Assembly (NCBI GenBank): GCA_963845495.1
Contig: CAWJTH010000019.1
Location: 1 to 40,205, forward strand
From: JAZKFT01 sp963845495
GTDB taxonomy: Bacteria; Bacteroidota; Bacteroidia; Chitinophagales; Chitinophagaceae
Direction of reading: 5' to 3'
DNA length: 40,205 nucleotides
In this document: in pieces, positions 10,323 to 18,698 of the stretch
How the letters are laid out: each line of letters starts with the position of its first letter
How positions within the stretch are numbered: position 1 is the stretch's first letter
The notes under the pieces: generated by a model
Told to the model about the DNA's origin: nothing
Database searches by the model: none
What the model saw: the letters and a program-made list of their open reading frames with translations, nothing else
Program-made: the position numbers and the translations under genes

Positions 10323-10844
10323 TTATTTATTTCCTTGCGACATTAATGTTGAAAAGCTATCAAATTCAGCTTTAATAGCTTCGATATTTTCATTGCCTTT
10401 AGATACCAAGTATCCTAAATAAACAGTTCCTGAATCATACTTGAAAGACCTTGAATCTTGATATATATTGTGATATTTCATCAAGTCGTTATACCATTGT
10501 TTAAAAGTTATAAACCTATTCCTAGCTCTGCCACCAACATTAGAACAATAATATAACAACACTGCATTTTTATCCAAGTTATTGAAGTGGTCAATGATTA
10601 TCTTGCAAATCGTGTTTTTAACTTTTGGGTCATAAACTTTTTTATCTTCAGTTTCTTCATCTTCATATTCACCGCTAAAAGCAATGTCAAAACTATTTTC
10701 TAGTATAATTGGACATAGTTCTGAATATTCTTGATAAGCACCTTTTTCAATGGTTATAGTGTAAATTATGCCATTTGATGTTGTGAAGGTGTGCCATTCA
10801 TAAGGAAAAGATTTTTCAATAGCAACATTATAAACATTATCCAT
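10323..10844 (-). CDS. Hypothetical protein, possibly DUF6169-like
   Basis: A 173-residue soluble protein, no signal peptide or membrane segment. Visible features are an N-terminal beta-type stretch (HTFTTSNGIIYTITIEKG), the block VKNTICKIIIDHFNNLDKNAVLLYYC, an arginine-rich stretch GGRARNRFITFKQWYND and YLGYLVSKGN. This pattern (an FTT...GIIY start, CKII..F and R..F..W) reminds me of a Bacteroidota-restricted family annotated as DUF6169; I hold that loosely and no function follows from it. Its ATG overlaps the end of a 52-codon gene upstream by 8 bases, so the two are almost certainly co-transcribed. The pair is unlike its PUL neighbours and could be a small mobile or toxin-antitoxin-like insertion between GH30 and the sensor gene. 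Confidence 0.6.
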   Translation of the reverse strand: MDNVYNVAIEKSFPYEWHTFTTSNGIIYTITIEKGAYQEYSELCPIILENSFDIAFSGEYEDEETEDKKVYDPKVKNTICKIIIDHFNNLDKNAVLLYYCSNVGGRARNRFITFKQWYNDLMKYHNIYQDSRSFKYDSGTVYLGYLVSKGNENIEAIKAEFDSFSTLMSQGNK

Positions 10845-10995
10845 TAACTGCCATTAGCTTTCTTGTCTTGTTAATAACCCTTCTTTCCGCAATCTTAGCT
10901 TCTGTCACCGTTAATAAAGCTTCTTTCCGAGCTACTATTTTATCTAAAAACGCTATAGCCTTTTTATTTGTTGATGGAACAATAATAGTTTGCAT
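10837..10995 (-). CDS. Small hypothetical protein (52 aa), first gene of an overlapping pair
   Basis: ATG at 10995-10993, stop TAA at 10839-10837, giving 52 residues that start MQTIIVPSTNKKAIAFLDKI and end RKLMAVNG. The protein is basic and probably helical, with several Lys/Arg. Its stop lies inside the first codons of the next gene (8-base overlap), a translational-coupling arrangement common for antitoxin-toxin or chaperone-client pairs. The start MQTIIV.....K resembles many short Bacteroidota antitoxin-like proteins, but I recognise no defined family. The tight overlap is the main evidence that it is real. Confidence 0.5.
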   Translation of the reverse strand: MQTIIVPSTNKKAIAFLDKIVARKEALLTVTEAKIAERRVINKTRKLMAVNG

Positions 10996-11230
10996 AATTT
11001 AGCACCCTTTTTACTTGTTGGTGTTCAAGCGTTTGTTTTATTTAAATTTGCAAGATTAAAACAACACCATATTACTGATTGTGATTTTAGTATTACATGA
11101 TCAAAAATACATTAATCTTCGTACTCAATTGTATTTAATTGGTTATTCCATGTTAATACAAATAAAAAAGTGGTTTAAAATCAGATTATCAAATTAATTA
11201 TATAAACTTAATTTAAAAATAATTACAATT

Positions 11231-14200
11231 TTATTCCTTAATTCCCGTGGTTTTTCTAACCGTATTTATATATTCTGATGGAAGCATATTAAACTTTTCC
11301 TTGAACGATTTAGTAAAATAACTCGGTTTGGAAAAGCCGGTTGAATAAGCAATCTGGGCTATATTCATGTCAGTTTTTTCTAATAGGATGGCAGCTTTAT
11401 CAAGTTTAAAGGAGCGGATATATTCCACCGGGGTTTCGCCCGTAAGTTTAAATAATTTGTTGTAAAGTGAGCTTCTGCTCATGCCCAAATGCTTGCTTAG
11501 GTCCTCAACGGACAACTGATAATTGTTCAGGTTTTCGTCAAGATATAAAGCAATATCGTTCAATAATTTCTCGTCGTCAGATTCAATTTGCACCTCCGCC
11601 GGTAATATCTTTATTTGCTTTGTGTAGGTATTTTTAAACGTATTATGTAAAGAGAGTAAATTTTTTATCTTGGCCCCGAGTACTTCGAAATTAAACGGTT
11701 TTGTAATGAAGTCACTCGCTCCCGTCCCCAATCCATTTAACTGTTCTTGTTCTCCCGTTAAAGCGGTAAGTATTATAATTGGGATATGACAAGTCCTTTT
11801 GTCGGCCTTTAACTTTTGACAAAGAGCAATACCGTCCATAAACGGCATGCTAATATCGCTGACTATCAATTGGGGATGATGGGCCAGGGCTTTTTGCCAG
11901 CCTTCGTTTCCATCGGAAGCTTCAAAAACCTTATAATGGAGCTTAAGGTTATCTTTTAGATAAAATCTAAAGTCATCGTTATCCTCAACCAATAATATTG
12001 AAGGAATGTCCGACTTTTCATCTAGCTGTAAATCACCTTTTGGTTTCTCGGTTTTGGTAGATAAATCTTTGAGCGGCTCATTAGCATTCGCTTGAGCTTT
12101 AGGTGCGGTTGTAACATCTTCCTGGCCTATAATTTTTTGGAATGTACCAAAACCAGTGTTTGGGCTACTTTTATCGGCCAGCAGTAGGAATGGCAATAAA
12201 ACCGTAAAAGTAGAACCCTTGCCAACCTCACTTTCTATATTTATAGTTCCGCCTTGCATTTTCACAAACTCTTGTGTGATAGATAAACCTATCCCTGTTC
12301 CTTGGTTTAAGATTGCGGATCCCGTATCGGCTTGAAAAAAGCGATCAAATATTTTGGCTTGTTTGTCCAATGGAATGCCTATGCCCGTATCAGATACTTT
12401 TATGGTTACCCATGTGTTTGCTGGTTCAGCATTTTTTTGAATTTGCCCTACTTCTACCTGTATGCTTCCTCCAGTAACAGTAAACTTAAAAGCGTTTGAC
12501 AGCAAGTTGAAGACTATCCTTTCTATTTTGTCATGGTCAAAAAAGGTAAATATTGCATCAACTGTACTTGAAAACTTGAACGCTATATTTTTTCTTACCG
12601 ATAAATCTTTAAATGAATCCGCTGCATCTTTTATGAAAGCCACTAGTTCACCCTCTGTTGCCTGTAGTTTAAGCTCATGTTCCTCCATTTTTCTAAAGTC
12701 AAGCAATTGGTTTACCAAATTCAGCAGCCTTCTAGAATTCCGCTTTATCATTTGAAGCTGTTCAAACAATTTTCCATTTTTTTCTTGCAAAAGAAGTTGG
12801 TCTACGGGGCCGGATATAAGCGATATTGGCGTCCTGAATTCATGGCTTAAATTAGTAAGGAATTTGATTTTTAACCTATCCAACTCCCGGGCTTGTTCAG
12901 CCTGCTTGCGTTCTTGTTCCAGTTTTTGGGCCGCGTTTGCCCTCTCTTGTTGCAAGGCAAAATTTCTTTTAAGTTTTTGAATGCCCATGTGCCTGATGTA
13001 TAATAGCGAACCAAGTATTACCAACACATATAAAATATATGCATACACAGTCCGCCAAAAAGGCGGCTTAACATTTATTTGGATAGAAGTTTCGTTGGTG
13101 CCCCAAGTTCCATCATTATTGCTTGCCCTTACATGAAAAGTATATTTGCCCGGGTCGAGGTTTGTATAGGAAGCGGTTTTAGCAGTGCCAGCGTTTATCC
13201 AGTCTTTATCAAAACCTTCAAGTTTATAAGCGTATCTGTTTTGCTCGGGAGAAGTAAAGTTGATGCTTACAAAACTTAGGGCAAAATTTTGCTTATAATC
13301 CAAATTAATTTCCTTTGCTACCGATATATGTTCTTTTATGGGGCCGTTTTCTGTTGCAGCTACAGAATTGTTGGATATCTTCAAATCAGTAAACATGACA
13401 CTTGGTACATCGGAATTCTTTTTGAAAGATGACGGATTGAAATAATTGAAACCAGCAGTGCCTCCGAAATAGATTTCTCCGGAAGATGATAACAAACCAG
13501 CTCTGTTTACGAAATTGTCGTTCAGTACACCATTGAAAGTTGAGTAATTGCTGAATTTTTTTGTAGCTAAATCAAAACAATTTATTCCCTTTGCAGAACT
13601 CATCCAAATATTACCTTTTCGGTCTTCAATCAATGAGCAAATAGAAGTATTCTGCAAGCCATCTTTTTCTGAATAGTTGACAAACAGGTTTGTTTTCTTG
13701 TCCAAAAAGCTCAGTCCACCAGTTGAGGTTGCAACCCATACTTGGTCTTTACTATCTATTAATAAAGAAATGATTGCATCGTTTGGTAAGTTGCTATTAT
13801 TTTTATTGAAAAAGGTAAATGTTTTGTTTTGCCGATGATAAACGGCAATTCCTCCTCCATACGAACCTATCCACATATCCTTATTCCTGTCTTCCGCAAA
13901 CGACCTGATGTAAGCATTTATTGGCCACTTATAATCATTTATCGATTTAGGTTCTTTGCAATATCTGGCTATTACTTTTTGGCTTTCGGGGTCTAAAATA
14001 TCTATCCCTTCGCCGTTGGTGCCAACCCAAATTTTCCCTTCATTGTCTTCTTTAATGGCAAAAATATCATTGGAATTTAAGTCGCTTGGTCCTTTTCCAC
14101 TTCGCAATTGCTTGTAAATTCCGGTATTGGGGTCTAAGATAAATAGCCCGTTTGAATATGTTCCAATAAATAAATGATTGGTTTTAGCCATTTCCAAAGA

Positions 14201-15460
14201 CAAGATAGGAAGGCCAAGCGCAAGCGGATTGTCAATCGGTTTTAAATTAAAATGAGTAAAAAGGCCTGTTTTTTTATCGAATAGATTGAGCGGGCCGCCA
14301 TCGGTTCCAATAAATATATTTCCATGCTTATCTTCTGCGAAGGATGTAACAATGGAACCATTTAAACCCTTTTCGTCGAAAACATTACTTTGTTTTAGGT
14401 TGAATAAATTAAGGTTTTTGTTGTATTTGTTGATGCTGCCACGATATGCGCCTAACCAACAGATGTCAGTATTGTCTATATAGATACAATTTATTGTTTT
14501 TCTGGTAAGGCTGTGGTTGTCACGATTATTTGGTAAGTAACACTCTGATTTACTCGTTTTGACATCAAAAATATTCAAACCTTCATTGGTACCTATCCAT
14601 AACCTATTGCTTGCGTCTACTGAAAGTGCATTTATATAATTGCTACTCAAGCTGGTGACGTCGTTATTTGAATGCCTGAAGTTTTTAAAACTTTTACCAT
14701 TTAGTTTTAACATGCTGATACCGTTATCCGTGCCAAACCACATGCTTCCATTTTTATCTTCGGCTACTGCGTTGATGAAATTTCCACTTATGCTTGATGA
14801 ATCCGTTGTTGCATTTAAAAAACGGATAAAGGAACTGGTTGCCCGATTATAAAAAAATAGACCTTCTGGTGTTCCAACCCACATCCTAAACTTACTGTCT
14901 TCAAACACAAAATTTACTGCAATCCTTGGTAATCCGCCCGGCAAGGCAAAACTCCTGTTAAGATTGGCTATTTTTTTGGTTATTGGATCAAGGATGTCAA
15001 GACCGCTAAAACTGCCAACCCACACCTTCCCAAAATGGTCACTACAAATGGTGCGTACATTTTCATGGCTGATACCGCTCGACTTTTGGTTAGCTGGAAA
15101 ATTAATGAACGAATCTTTTTTTCTGTCGTAAAGGCTTAAAGCACCACCGGTACTGCCAATCCATAAATTACCCAGTTTATCCTCGTAAATCGCTCTGATA
15201 TCATTAGACAATAACCCAGAAGTGTCACCAACCTTGTGTCTGTAAATAGTAAAATTGGTGCCATCATATTTATCCAACCCATCTTCCGTGGCAAACCACA
15301 TTAGCCCATACCTATCTTTTATAATGGCATTGACCGTATTGGAAGAAAGCCCTTCTTTTGGTGTTAAGTAAGTGAACTTTATTTCTTCGGATTGTGCAAA
15401 TGCAGCTGGTATTGATAAAAGTGCAATTAAAAATAGAATGATATGCTTATAACTGATCAT
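11231..15460 (-). CDS. Hybrid two-component system sensor/regulator (HTCS) of the PUL
   Basis: A 1409-residue one-protein phosphorelay that senses a glycan fragment in the periplasm and activates PUL transcription. Order: signal peptide (1-23, ending AAFAQ); a two-propeller sensor of Reg_prop repeats (about 28-690, recurrent LWIGT..GL pattern); Y_Y_Y domain (about 725-795); one transmembrane helix (about 803-826); coiled coil; HisKA with phospho-acceptor His873 in NLSHEFRTP; HATPase_c with NLLSNAFKFT, DTGIGIP and GTGIGLS; receiver with Asp1202 in SDISMPFMDG and Lys in TKPF; AraC-type DNA-binding domain (about 1305-1405) ending GFSKPSYFTKSFKEKFNMLPSEYI. All catalytic boxes are intact. I start at the ATG at 15460 (MISYKHIILFLIALL) because the frame upstream has only a TTG, and that TTG forms part of a TAAATTTG promoter element. 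Confidence 0.95.
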   Translation of the reverse strand: MISYKHIILFLIALLSIPAAFAQSEEIKFTYLTPKEGLSSNTVNAIIKDRYGLMWFATEDGLDKYDGTNFTIYRHKVGDTSGLLSNDIRAIYEDKLGNLWIGSTGGALSLYDRKKDSFINFPANQKSSGISHENVRTICSDHFGKVWVGSFSGLDILDPITKKIANLNRSFALPGGLPRIAVNFVFEDSKFRMWVGTPEGLFFYNRATSSFIRFLNATTDSSSISGNFINAVAEDKNGSMWFGTDNGISMLKLNGKSFKNFRHSNNDVTSLSSNYINALSVDASNRLWIGTNEGLNIFDVKTSKSECYLPNNRDNHSLTRKTINCIYIDNTDICWLGAYRGSINKYNKNLNLFNLKQSNVFDEKGLNGSIVTSFAEDKHGNIFIGTDGGPLNLFDKKTGLFTHFNLKPIDNPLALGLPILSLEMAKTNHLFIGTYSNGLFILDPNTGIYKQLRSGKGPSDLNSNDIFAIKEDNEGKIWVGTNGEGIDILDPESQKVIARYCKEPKSINDYKWPINAYIRSFAEDRNKDMWIGSYGGGIAVYHRQNKTFTFFNKNNSNLPNDAIISLLIDSKDQVWVATSTGGLSFLDKKTNLFVNYSEKDGLQNTSICSLIEDRKGNIWMSSAKGINCFDLATKKFSNYSTFNGVLNDNFVNRAGLLSSSGEIYFGGTAGFNYFNPSSFKKNSDVPSVMFTDLKISNNSVAATENGPIKEHISVAKEINLDYKQNFALSFVSINFTSPEQNRYAYKLEGFDKDWINAGTAKTASYTNLDPGKYTFHVRASNNDGTWGTNETSIQINVKPPFWRTVYAYILYVLVILGSLLYIRHMGIQKLKRNFALQQERANAAQKLEQERKQAEQARELDRLKIKFLTNLSHEFRTPISLISGPVDQLLLQEKNGKLFEQLQMIKRNSRRLLNLVNQLLDFRKMEEHELKLQATEGELVAFIKDAADSFKDLSVRKNIAFKFSSTVDAIFTFFDHDKIERIVFNLLSNAFKFTVTGGSIQVEVGQIQKNAEPANTWVTIKVSDTGIGIPLDKQAKIFDRFFQADTGSAILNQGTGIGLSITQEFVKMQGGTINIESEVGKGSTFTVLLPFLLLADKSSPNTGFGTFQKIIGQEDVTTAPKAQANANEPLKDLSTKTEKPKGDLQLDEKSDIPSILLVEDNDDFRFYLKDNLKLHYKVFEASDGNEGWQKALAHHPQLIVSDISMPFMDGIALCQKLKADKRTCHIPIIILTALTGEQEQLNGLGTGASDFITKPFNFEVLGAKIKNLLSLHNTFKNTYTKQIKILPAEVQIESDDEKLLNDIALYLDENLNNYQLSVEDLSKHLGMSRSSLYNKLFKLTGETPVEYIRSFKLDKAAILLEKTDMNIAQIAYSTGFSKPSYFTKSFKEKFNMLPSEYINTVRKTTGIKE

Positions 15461-15490
15461 ATAGCTTGTCGTGAATCGTATTATGCGGTA

Positions 15491-15498
15491 CAAATTTA
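15491..15498 (-). promoter_or_regulatory. Probable -7 promoter element of the HTCS gene
   Basis: On the minus strand TAAATTTG matches the Bacteroidota -7 consensus TAnnTTTG and lies 30 bases before the chosen ATG at 15460. No good TTG is seen 19-20 bases further upstream, so the -33 element is weak or absent. Confidence 0.4.
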
Positions 15499-15609
15499 TT
15501 TAAAGTTCTGAAAGTGCTGCCATTTAATGAAGCCAGCCTCATTTTACTTGAAAATAACGCTTATACGTTTGATATTTAGGGTTGCCAATTTTAACCTTAC
15601 TATTTTTTA

Positions 15610-16182
15610 ACTTAATCAAAATTCAAAAGAAAACCCTTTTTTCAAAAGGCTGCGGTAAGTTTTTTATCAAATTGAAACAAGTTTGCGGCCCTATGGGCAA
15701 CATCGTTTTGCTTTTCATCGCATTTTATCAGCAAATTGTGCTGCATCCTGCATTCGCAACAATTGGTAATAGTCAAAAACTCCTTCGAAAAGTCTGCCTG
15801 AACAGTCTACGCAGGTTAGGCTCGCTCATTCCGGCATCTATTTCAAGATTTGCAATATTAGGAGCCGAGCTTAAATGAGAACGAAGGTGTTCGGGCTCAA
15901 ACTATCAAAAGAGAACACTATGTACTTGTCCGCCCTAACTTGGTGTTACATTCCGGTACTAATTGAGTATCATTATCCTGAAGTCGTCATCTATTCGCAT
16001 GAAGGTAACGAGCCCACTGCCTTTTGTTTTTGGAATACCTTTGTTTACATCACCTCAGCGCAATATCAGGCGTTGTTTTCACGGGATAATGAATGGCTTA
16101 AACAGGGTAAATACATAAATTTTGACCAGTCCTCGTTTAAAGTAAAACAAAAAGGTGCTTTATACGGCCCATTATAAATTAA
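15610..16182 (-). pseudogene. Decayed AraC-family transcriptional regulator
   Basis: Read on the minus strand, the sequence gives pieces of an AraC-type protein in changing frames. First comes an N-terminal stretch (YNGPYKAPFCFTLNEDWSKF, later HQVRADKYIVFSFDSLSPNTF) crossed by at least six stop codons. The DNA-binding part then appears as NIANLEIDAGMSEPNLRRLF in one frame (about 15866-15783) and FDYYQLLRMQDAAQFADKMR in another (about 15777-15718). The MSE.NLRRLF.QTF....FDYYQ.LRMQ.AA pattern is a clear AraC first HTH and linker. It is too broken to be sequencing error alone. It lies divergent to the cupin gene it may once have controlled. Plus-strand frames over the same bases (15582-15878, 15875-16177) are open only because they are its shadow. 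The C-terminal assignment is firmer than the N-terminal one. Confidence 0.55.
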
Positions 16183-16332
16183 GGTACCGGATTGTTGAGG
16201 CTATAACAAGGGCGAATGCCCATAATGATTTGTTGTGATTTACTACAAAATAATAATACATACAGCAAGGCTATATTTAAGTTAGCAGAAGAAGAGCCCT
16301 AGATATCATTATTATTCAGCGACATACAAGTC

Positions 16333-16369
16333 CGATTGGACTATTTAATTGTCTAATCGGGATATTTTT
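16333..16369 (+). terminator. Hairpin with T-run upstream of the cupin gene
   Basis: CGATTGGAC (16333-16341) pairs with GTCTAATCG (16351-16359), one G-U pair, nine-base loop, followed by GGATATTTTTT. It looks like an intrinsic terminator on the plus strand 47 bases before the cupin start. No plus-strand gene precedes it, so it may be a relic or part of the cupin leader. Confidence 0.4.
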
Positions 16370-16415
16370 TACAATCAACTACCCCGAACTTTGTTTTACA
16401 TCTAATAATACGAAT

Positions 16416-16925
16416 ATGGAAAACCAAAAAAAGAGTCCTATAACCATAGGGACAAAAGAAGGTAAAATCATATCCGTGGTTGGGGACACTTACCGTATCC
16501 TGATCGGCGGCGCTGAAACCAATGGCGCATTTGCAGTAATAGATATGCTTATACCGCCCAATGGTGGTCCAGGTCCTCATGAACATGCACAAATCGAGGA
16601 ATCATTTTACGTTATCGAAGGGGAAATCGAAGTTAAATCAGAATTTGGTGAATACATTGCCACGAAAGGATCATTTGTAAATATCCCCAAAGGCGGCGTT
16701 GTTCATGGTTTCAAAAACAAAACGGAAAAAATAGCCCATCTTCTTTGTGTTGTAGTACCGTCGGGACTGGAGACTTTTTTTGAGGAAATTGGCAAGCCGG
16801 TTGGTTATGGTGAGTTTCTTCCCCCGCCACCGAAGGATACTGAATCAGCAAAAAAATTGCAGGCTATTGCCGAAAAACATGGACAAAAAGTGTATCCCCC
16901 GGACTACCTTGATCAAATTCAATAA
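16416..16925 (+). CDS. Cupin-domain protein
   Basis: A 169-residue single-domain cupin (jelly-roll metal-binding fold), cytoplasmic. Motif 1 is GPGPHEHAQIEESFYVIEGEIEV (His, His, Glu ligands, about residues 51-70) and motif 2 is GSFVNIPKGGVVHGFKN (about 88-104, with the late His). Thus the usual 3-His/1-Glu metal site appears complete. The C-terminal tail (GEFLPPPPKDTESAKKLQAIAEKHGQKVYPPDYL) matches small cupins related to quercetin 2,3-dioxygenase-like proteins. The substrate cannot be told from sequence. It stands alone on the plus strand, divergent from the decayed AraC remnant, and is not obviously part of xylan breakdown. Confidence 0.85.
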   Translation: MENQKKSPITIGTKEGKIISVVGDTYRILIGGAETNGAFAVIDMLIPPNGGPGPHEHAQIEESFYVIEGEIEVKSEFGEYIATKGSFVNIPKGGVVHGFKNKTEKIAHLLCVVVPSGLETFFEEIGKPVGYGEFLPPPPKDTESAKKLQAIAEKHGQKVYPPDYLDQIQ

Positions 16926-17488
16926 ACCAGCCCTTTCTTAAAGGCAATGTAACCATTTAAAAAATTCTTTTGACCTATAAAGAAATATTTTTCACAAGAG
17001 TTTAGTGCGTAATTTGGATTTGAATTGGTAATAAGAAACAGATCATTTGTAGCTTGGATAAATCCATGTAGATTGTCGAAGTAAAAATATAATTGACTCA
17101 GATAGAAATGATATTTTAATGTGTTTTTTTATAGTTGTTGCTTCTAAATTGACAATTTCTCTTTTAAGAGCAAGGATTATTTGATTTAAACGTTTACTTG
17201 CAGTAACTATATTGTCAGAATTAGATAAATCCACCTTGGCTAAATAAATACGGGTCGTCGAAATAATGCTTGTGGGATATAATATCCAATAATTGGCAAA
17301 ATTGAATAATTCATAACTGGAAGAAACATTTCTTATGTCGAGATATTAAAAAATTCCTTTAACTACTATCGTTTGACTAATAATTTCTTTTTCTTGCGCA
17401 GTTATTTTTTGGAAAATTTTAAGATAATTAAAGAGTGGCTCAAACATGGCTTTTATTAAAAATTATTTAATTATAGCAACGTCTAAAA
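16926..17488. other. Spacer between cupin and Gfo/Idh genes
   Basis: Contains only the Crp/Fnr-like remnant (17043-17447) and AT-rich sequence. No convincing terminator is visible after the minus-strand oxidoreductase gene. Confidence 0.4.
17043..17447 (-). pseudogene. Remnant of a Crp/Fnr-family regulator
   Basis: One continuous minus-strand frame begins at ATG 17447 with MFEPLFNYLKIFQKITAQEK, a typical start of Bacteroidota Crp/Fnr-like proteins. It meets TAA at 17348-17346 and continues as YLDIRNVSSSYELFNFANYWI, which resembles the later beta-roll strand before the ...W(I/W)SD segment. About 30-40 residues of the cyclic-nucleotide-binding roll seem deleted at the stop. The later part (KVDLSNSDNIVTASKRLNQIILALKREI) I cannot place and no winged-helix is left. 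Short intact genes are an alternative reading; I favour a remnant because the stop and deletion coincide. Confidence 0.4.
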
Positions 17489-18508
17489 TCAATACTTTAC
17501 TTCAATCTTGTCACCCGTCTGCATTGCTTCATAAATGGCAGCAACTATTTGCATATCCCTTCTTCCCATTTCGCCTGGTACTTTTGATGGCTGATTATTT
17601 TTTATCGACAGCGCTATTTCATCCAATTGTTTTGCTTGTTGGAAAATAGCCGGAAACGTAATTGTGTTTGCGTTTAAGTTTAAACCAGATGTTTTCATTA
17701 CTATATTGTCGTAATTAAAGGCAGGGTTTAATTCTATCCAGCCATTTTCACAAGTTACATTGATAAAATTATTATCTTCTGAATAGCTTGTTCTGCAGTC
17801 AGCAATTAAACCATCTGGCATTTCCATTTGCCATTCCACGCTTTCTTCTGTGCCGATAAATTTTTCTGGATGGCTTATCGGAAATGTTTTGGCCGTTACG
17901 TTTACAGGCGCCATGCCCGTGATATAACAAACGGCTTGCAAACAATAAATGCCCAAATCCATAAGGGGCCCACCGCCAGCTATTTCTTTATCAAGCCGCC
18001 ATTCACCCTTTTTTAAGGTCATGGAAAAAGCAGTATCTATTTCTTTTATGGTGCCATAAACTTTTTCTTTTGCCAACCGCTTTAGTTCTAAATGGTATGG
18101 GTCGAAATGCAGGCGGTAGCCGATTGATAAAAATCTGTTTGTTTTTTTGGCCGCGGCAATCATTTCATCACATTCGGCAACCGACAATGCCATTGGTTTC
18201 TCGCAGATAACATGTTTGCTAGCTTCAAGACCGCGTATGGAATACATTGCATGAAGGTGGTTGGGCAGCGTCACATAAACAATGTCTATGTCTGGATTAT
18301 CTTTTATCGAATCGTAGTTTTCATAACTGTAAATGTTTTTTTCGGGGATATTATACTTTTCTTTCCATGAAGAAACTTTGTCTGGGCTACCAGTTACAAT
18401 GCCGGATAGATAACAATGCTTGGTCTGGAGCAAAGCCGGTCCCAATTGTTCAGTTGCATAGTTTGCCAAGCCGACCAATGCAACGCCTAATTTTTTATCA
18501 ATTTCCAT
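17489..18508 (-). CDS. Gfo/Idh/MocA-family NAD(P)-dependent oxidoreductase
   Basis: A 339-residue soluble dehydrogenase of the glucose-fructose oxidoreductase type. The N-terminal Rossmann fold opens LGVALVGLANYATEQLGPAL (about 7-26); the middle glycine of the GxGxxA motif is Ala here, a mild departure. The conserved EKP motif is present (HVICEKPMALSVAECDEMI, about 99-117), followed by a family-type C-terminal domain with GYRLHFDPYH, GGGPLMDLGIYCLQA and a final ...RRDMQIVAAIYEA. I start at ATG 18508 because upstream only a TTG is available and the extra 39 residues look non-conserved. It is last in the minus-strand enzyme block, so a role in oxidising or isomerising a xylan-derived sugar (for example xylose or arabinose) is likely; exact substrate unknown. 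Confidence 0.85.
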   Translation of the reverse strand: MEIDKKLGVALVGLANYATEQLGPALLQTKHCYLSGIVTGSPDKVSSWKEKYNIPEKNIYSYENYDSIKDNPDIDIVYVTLPNHLHAMYSIRGLEASKHVICEKPMALSVAECDEMIAAAKKTNRFLSIGYRLHFDPYHLELKRLAKEKVYGTIKEIDTAFSMTLKKGEWRLDKEIAGGGPLMDLGIYCLQAVCYITGMAPVNVTAKTFPISHPEKFIGTEESVEWQMEMPDGLIADCRTSYSEDNNFINVTCENGWIELNPAFNYDNIVMKTSGLNLNANTITFPAIFQQAKQLDEIALSIKNNQPSKVPGEMGRRDMQIVAAIYEAMQTGDKIEVKY

Positions 18509-18698
18509 GAGTTCCTGTTGATCTGATTCTTTGAAGAAAAAATATTCTCTAAGGCTAATAATGTCGGAAAAAGCGACTATAAACGCTGCAATTGAATGGT
18601 TAATTTTTTTATTTTGGCTATACAATCTTAAGCTTTATGACTTCAACCATCTGCCTGCAGGCCGGTTACATAACGGATCTACTTCGTTATTTTGGTTA

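Noticed and set aside
15461..15493. TTG start for the HTCS gene, 11 codons before the ATG
   Set aside because: The ATG at 15460 begins a clean signal peptide, and the TTG lies in a TAAATTTG promoter element.
15582..16177. Two plus-strand frames of 98 and 100 codons overlapping by ATGA, looking like a small operon
   Set aside because: Neither has recognisable features, and the opposite strand carries clear though broken AraC-family sequence over the same bases, so they are best read as shadows of a pseudogene.
17184..17197. Palindrome TAAACGTTTA resembling a CG-centred operator
   Set aside because: It lies inside the Crp/Fnr-like remnant, does not match sites A and B, and ten-base palindromes are expected by chance in 40 kb.
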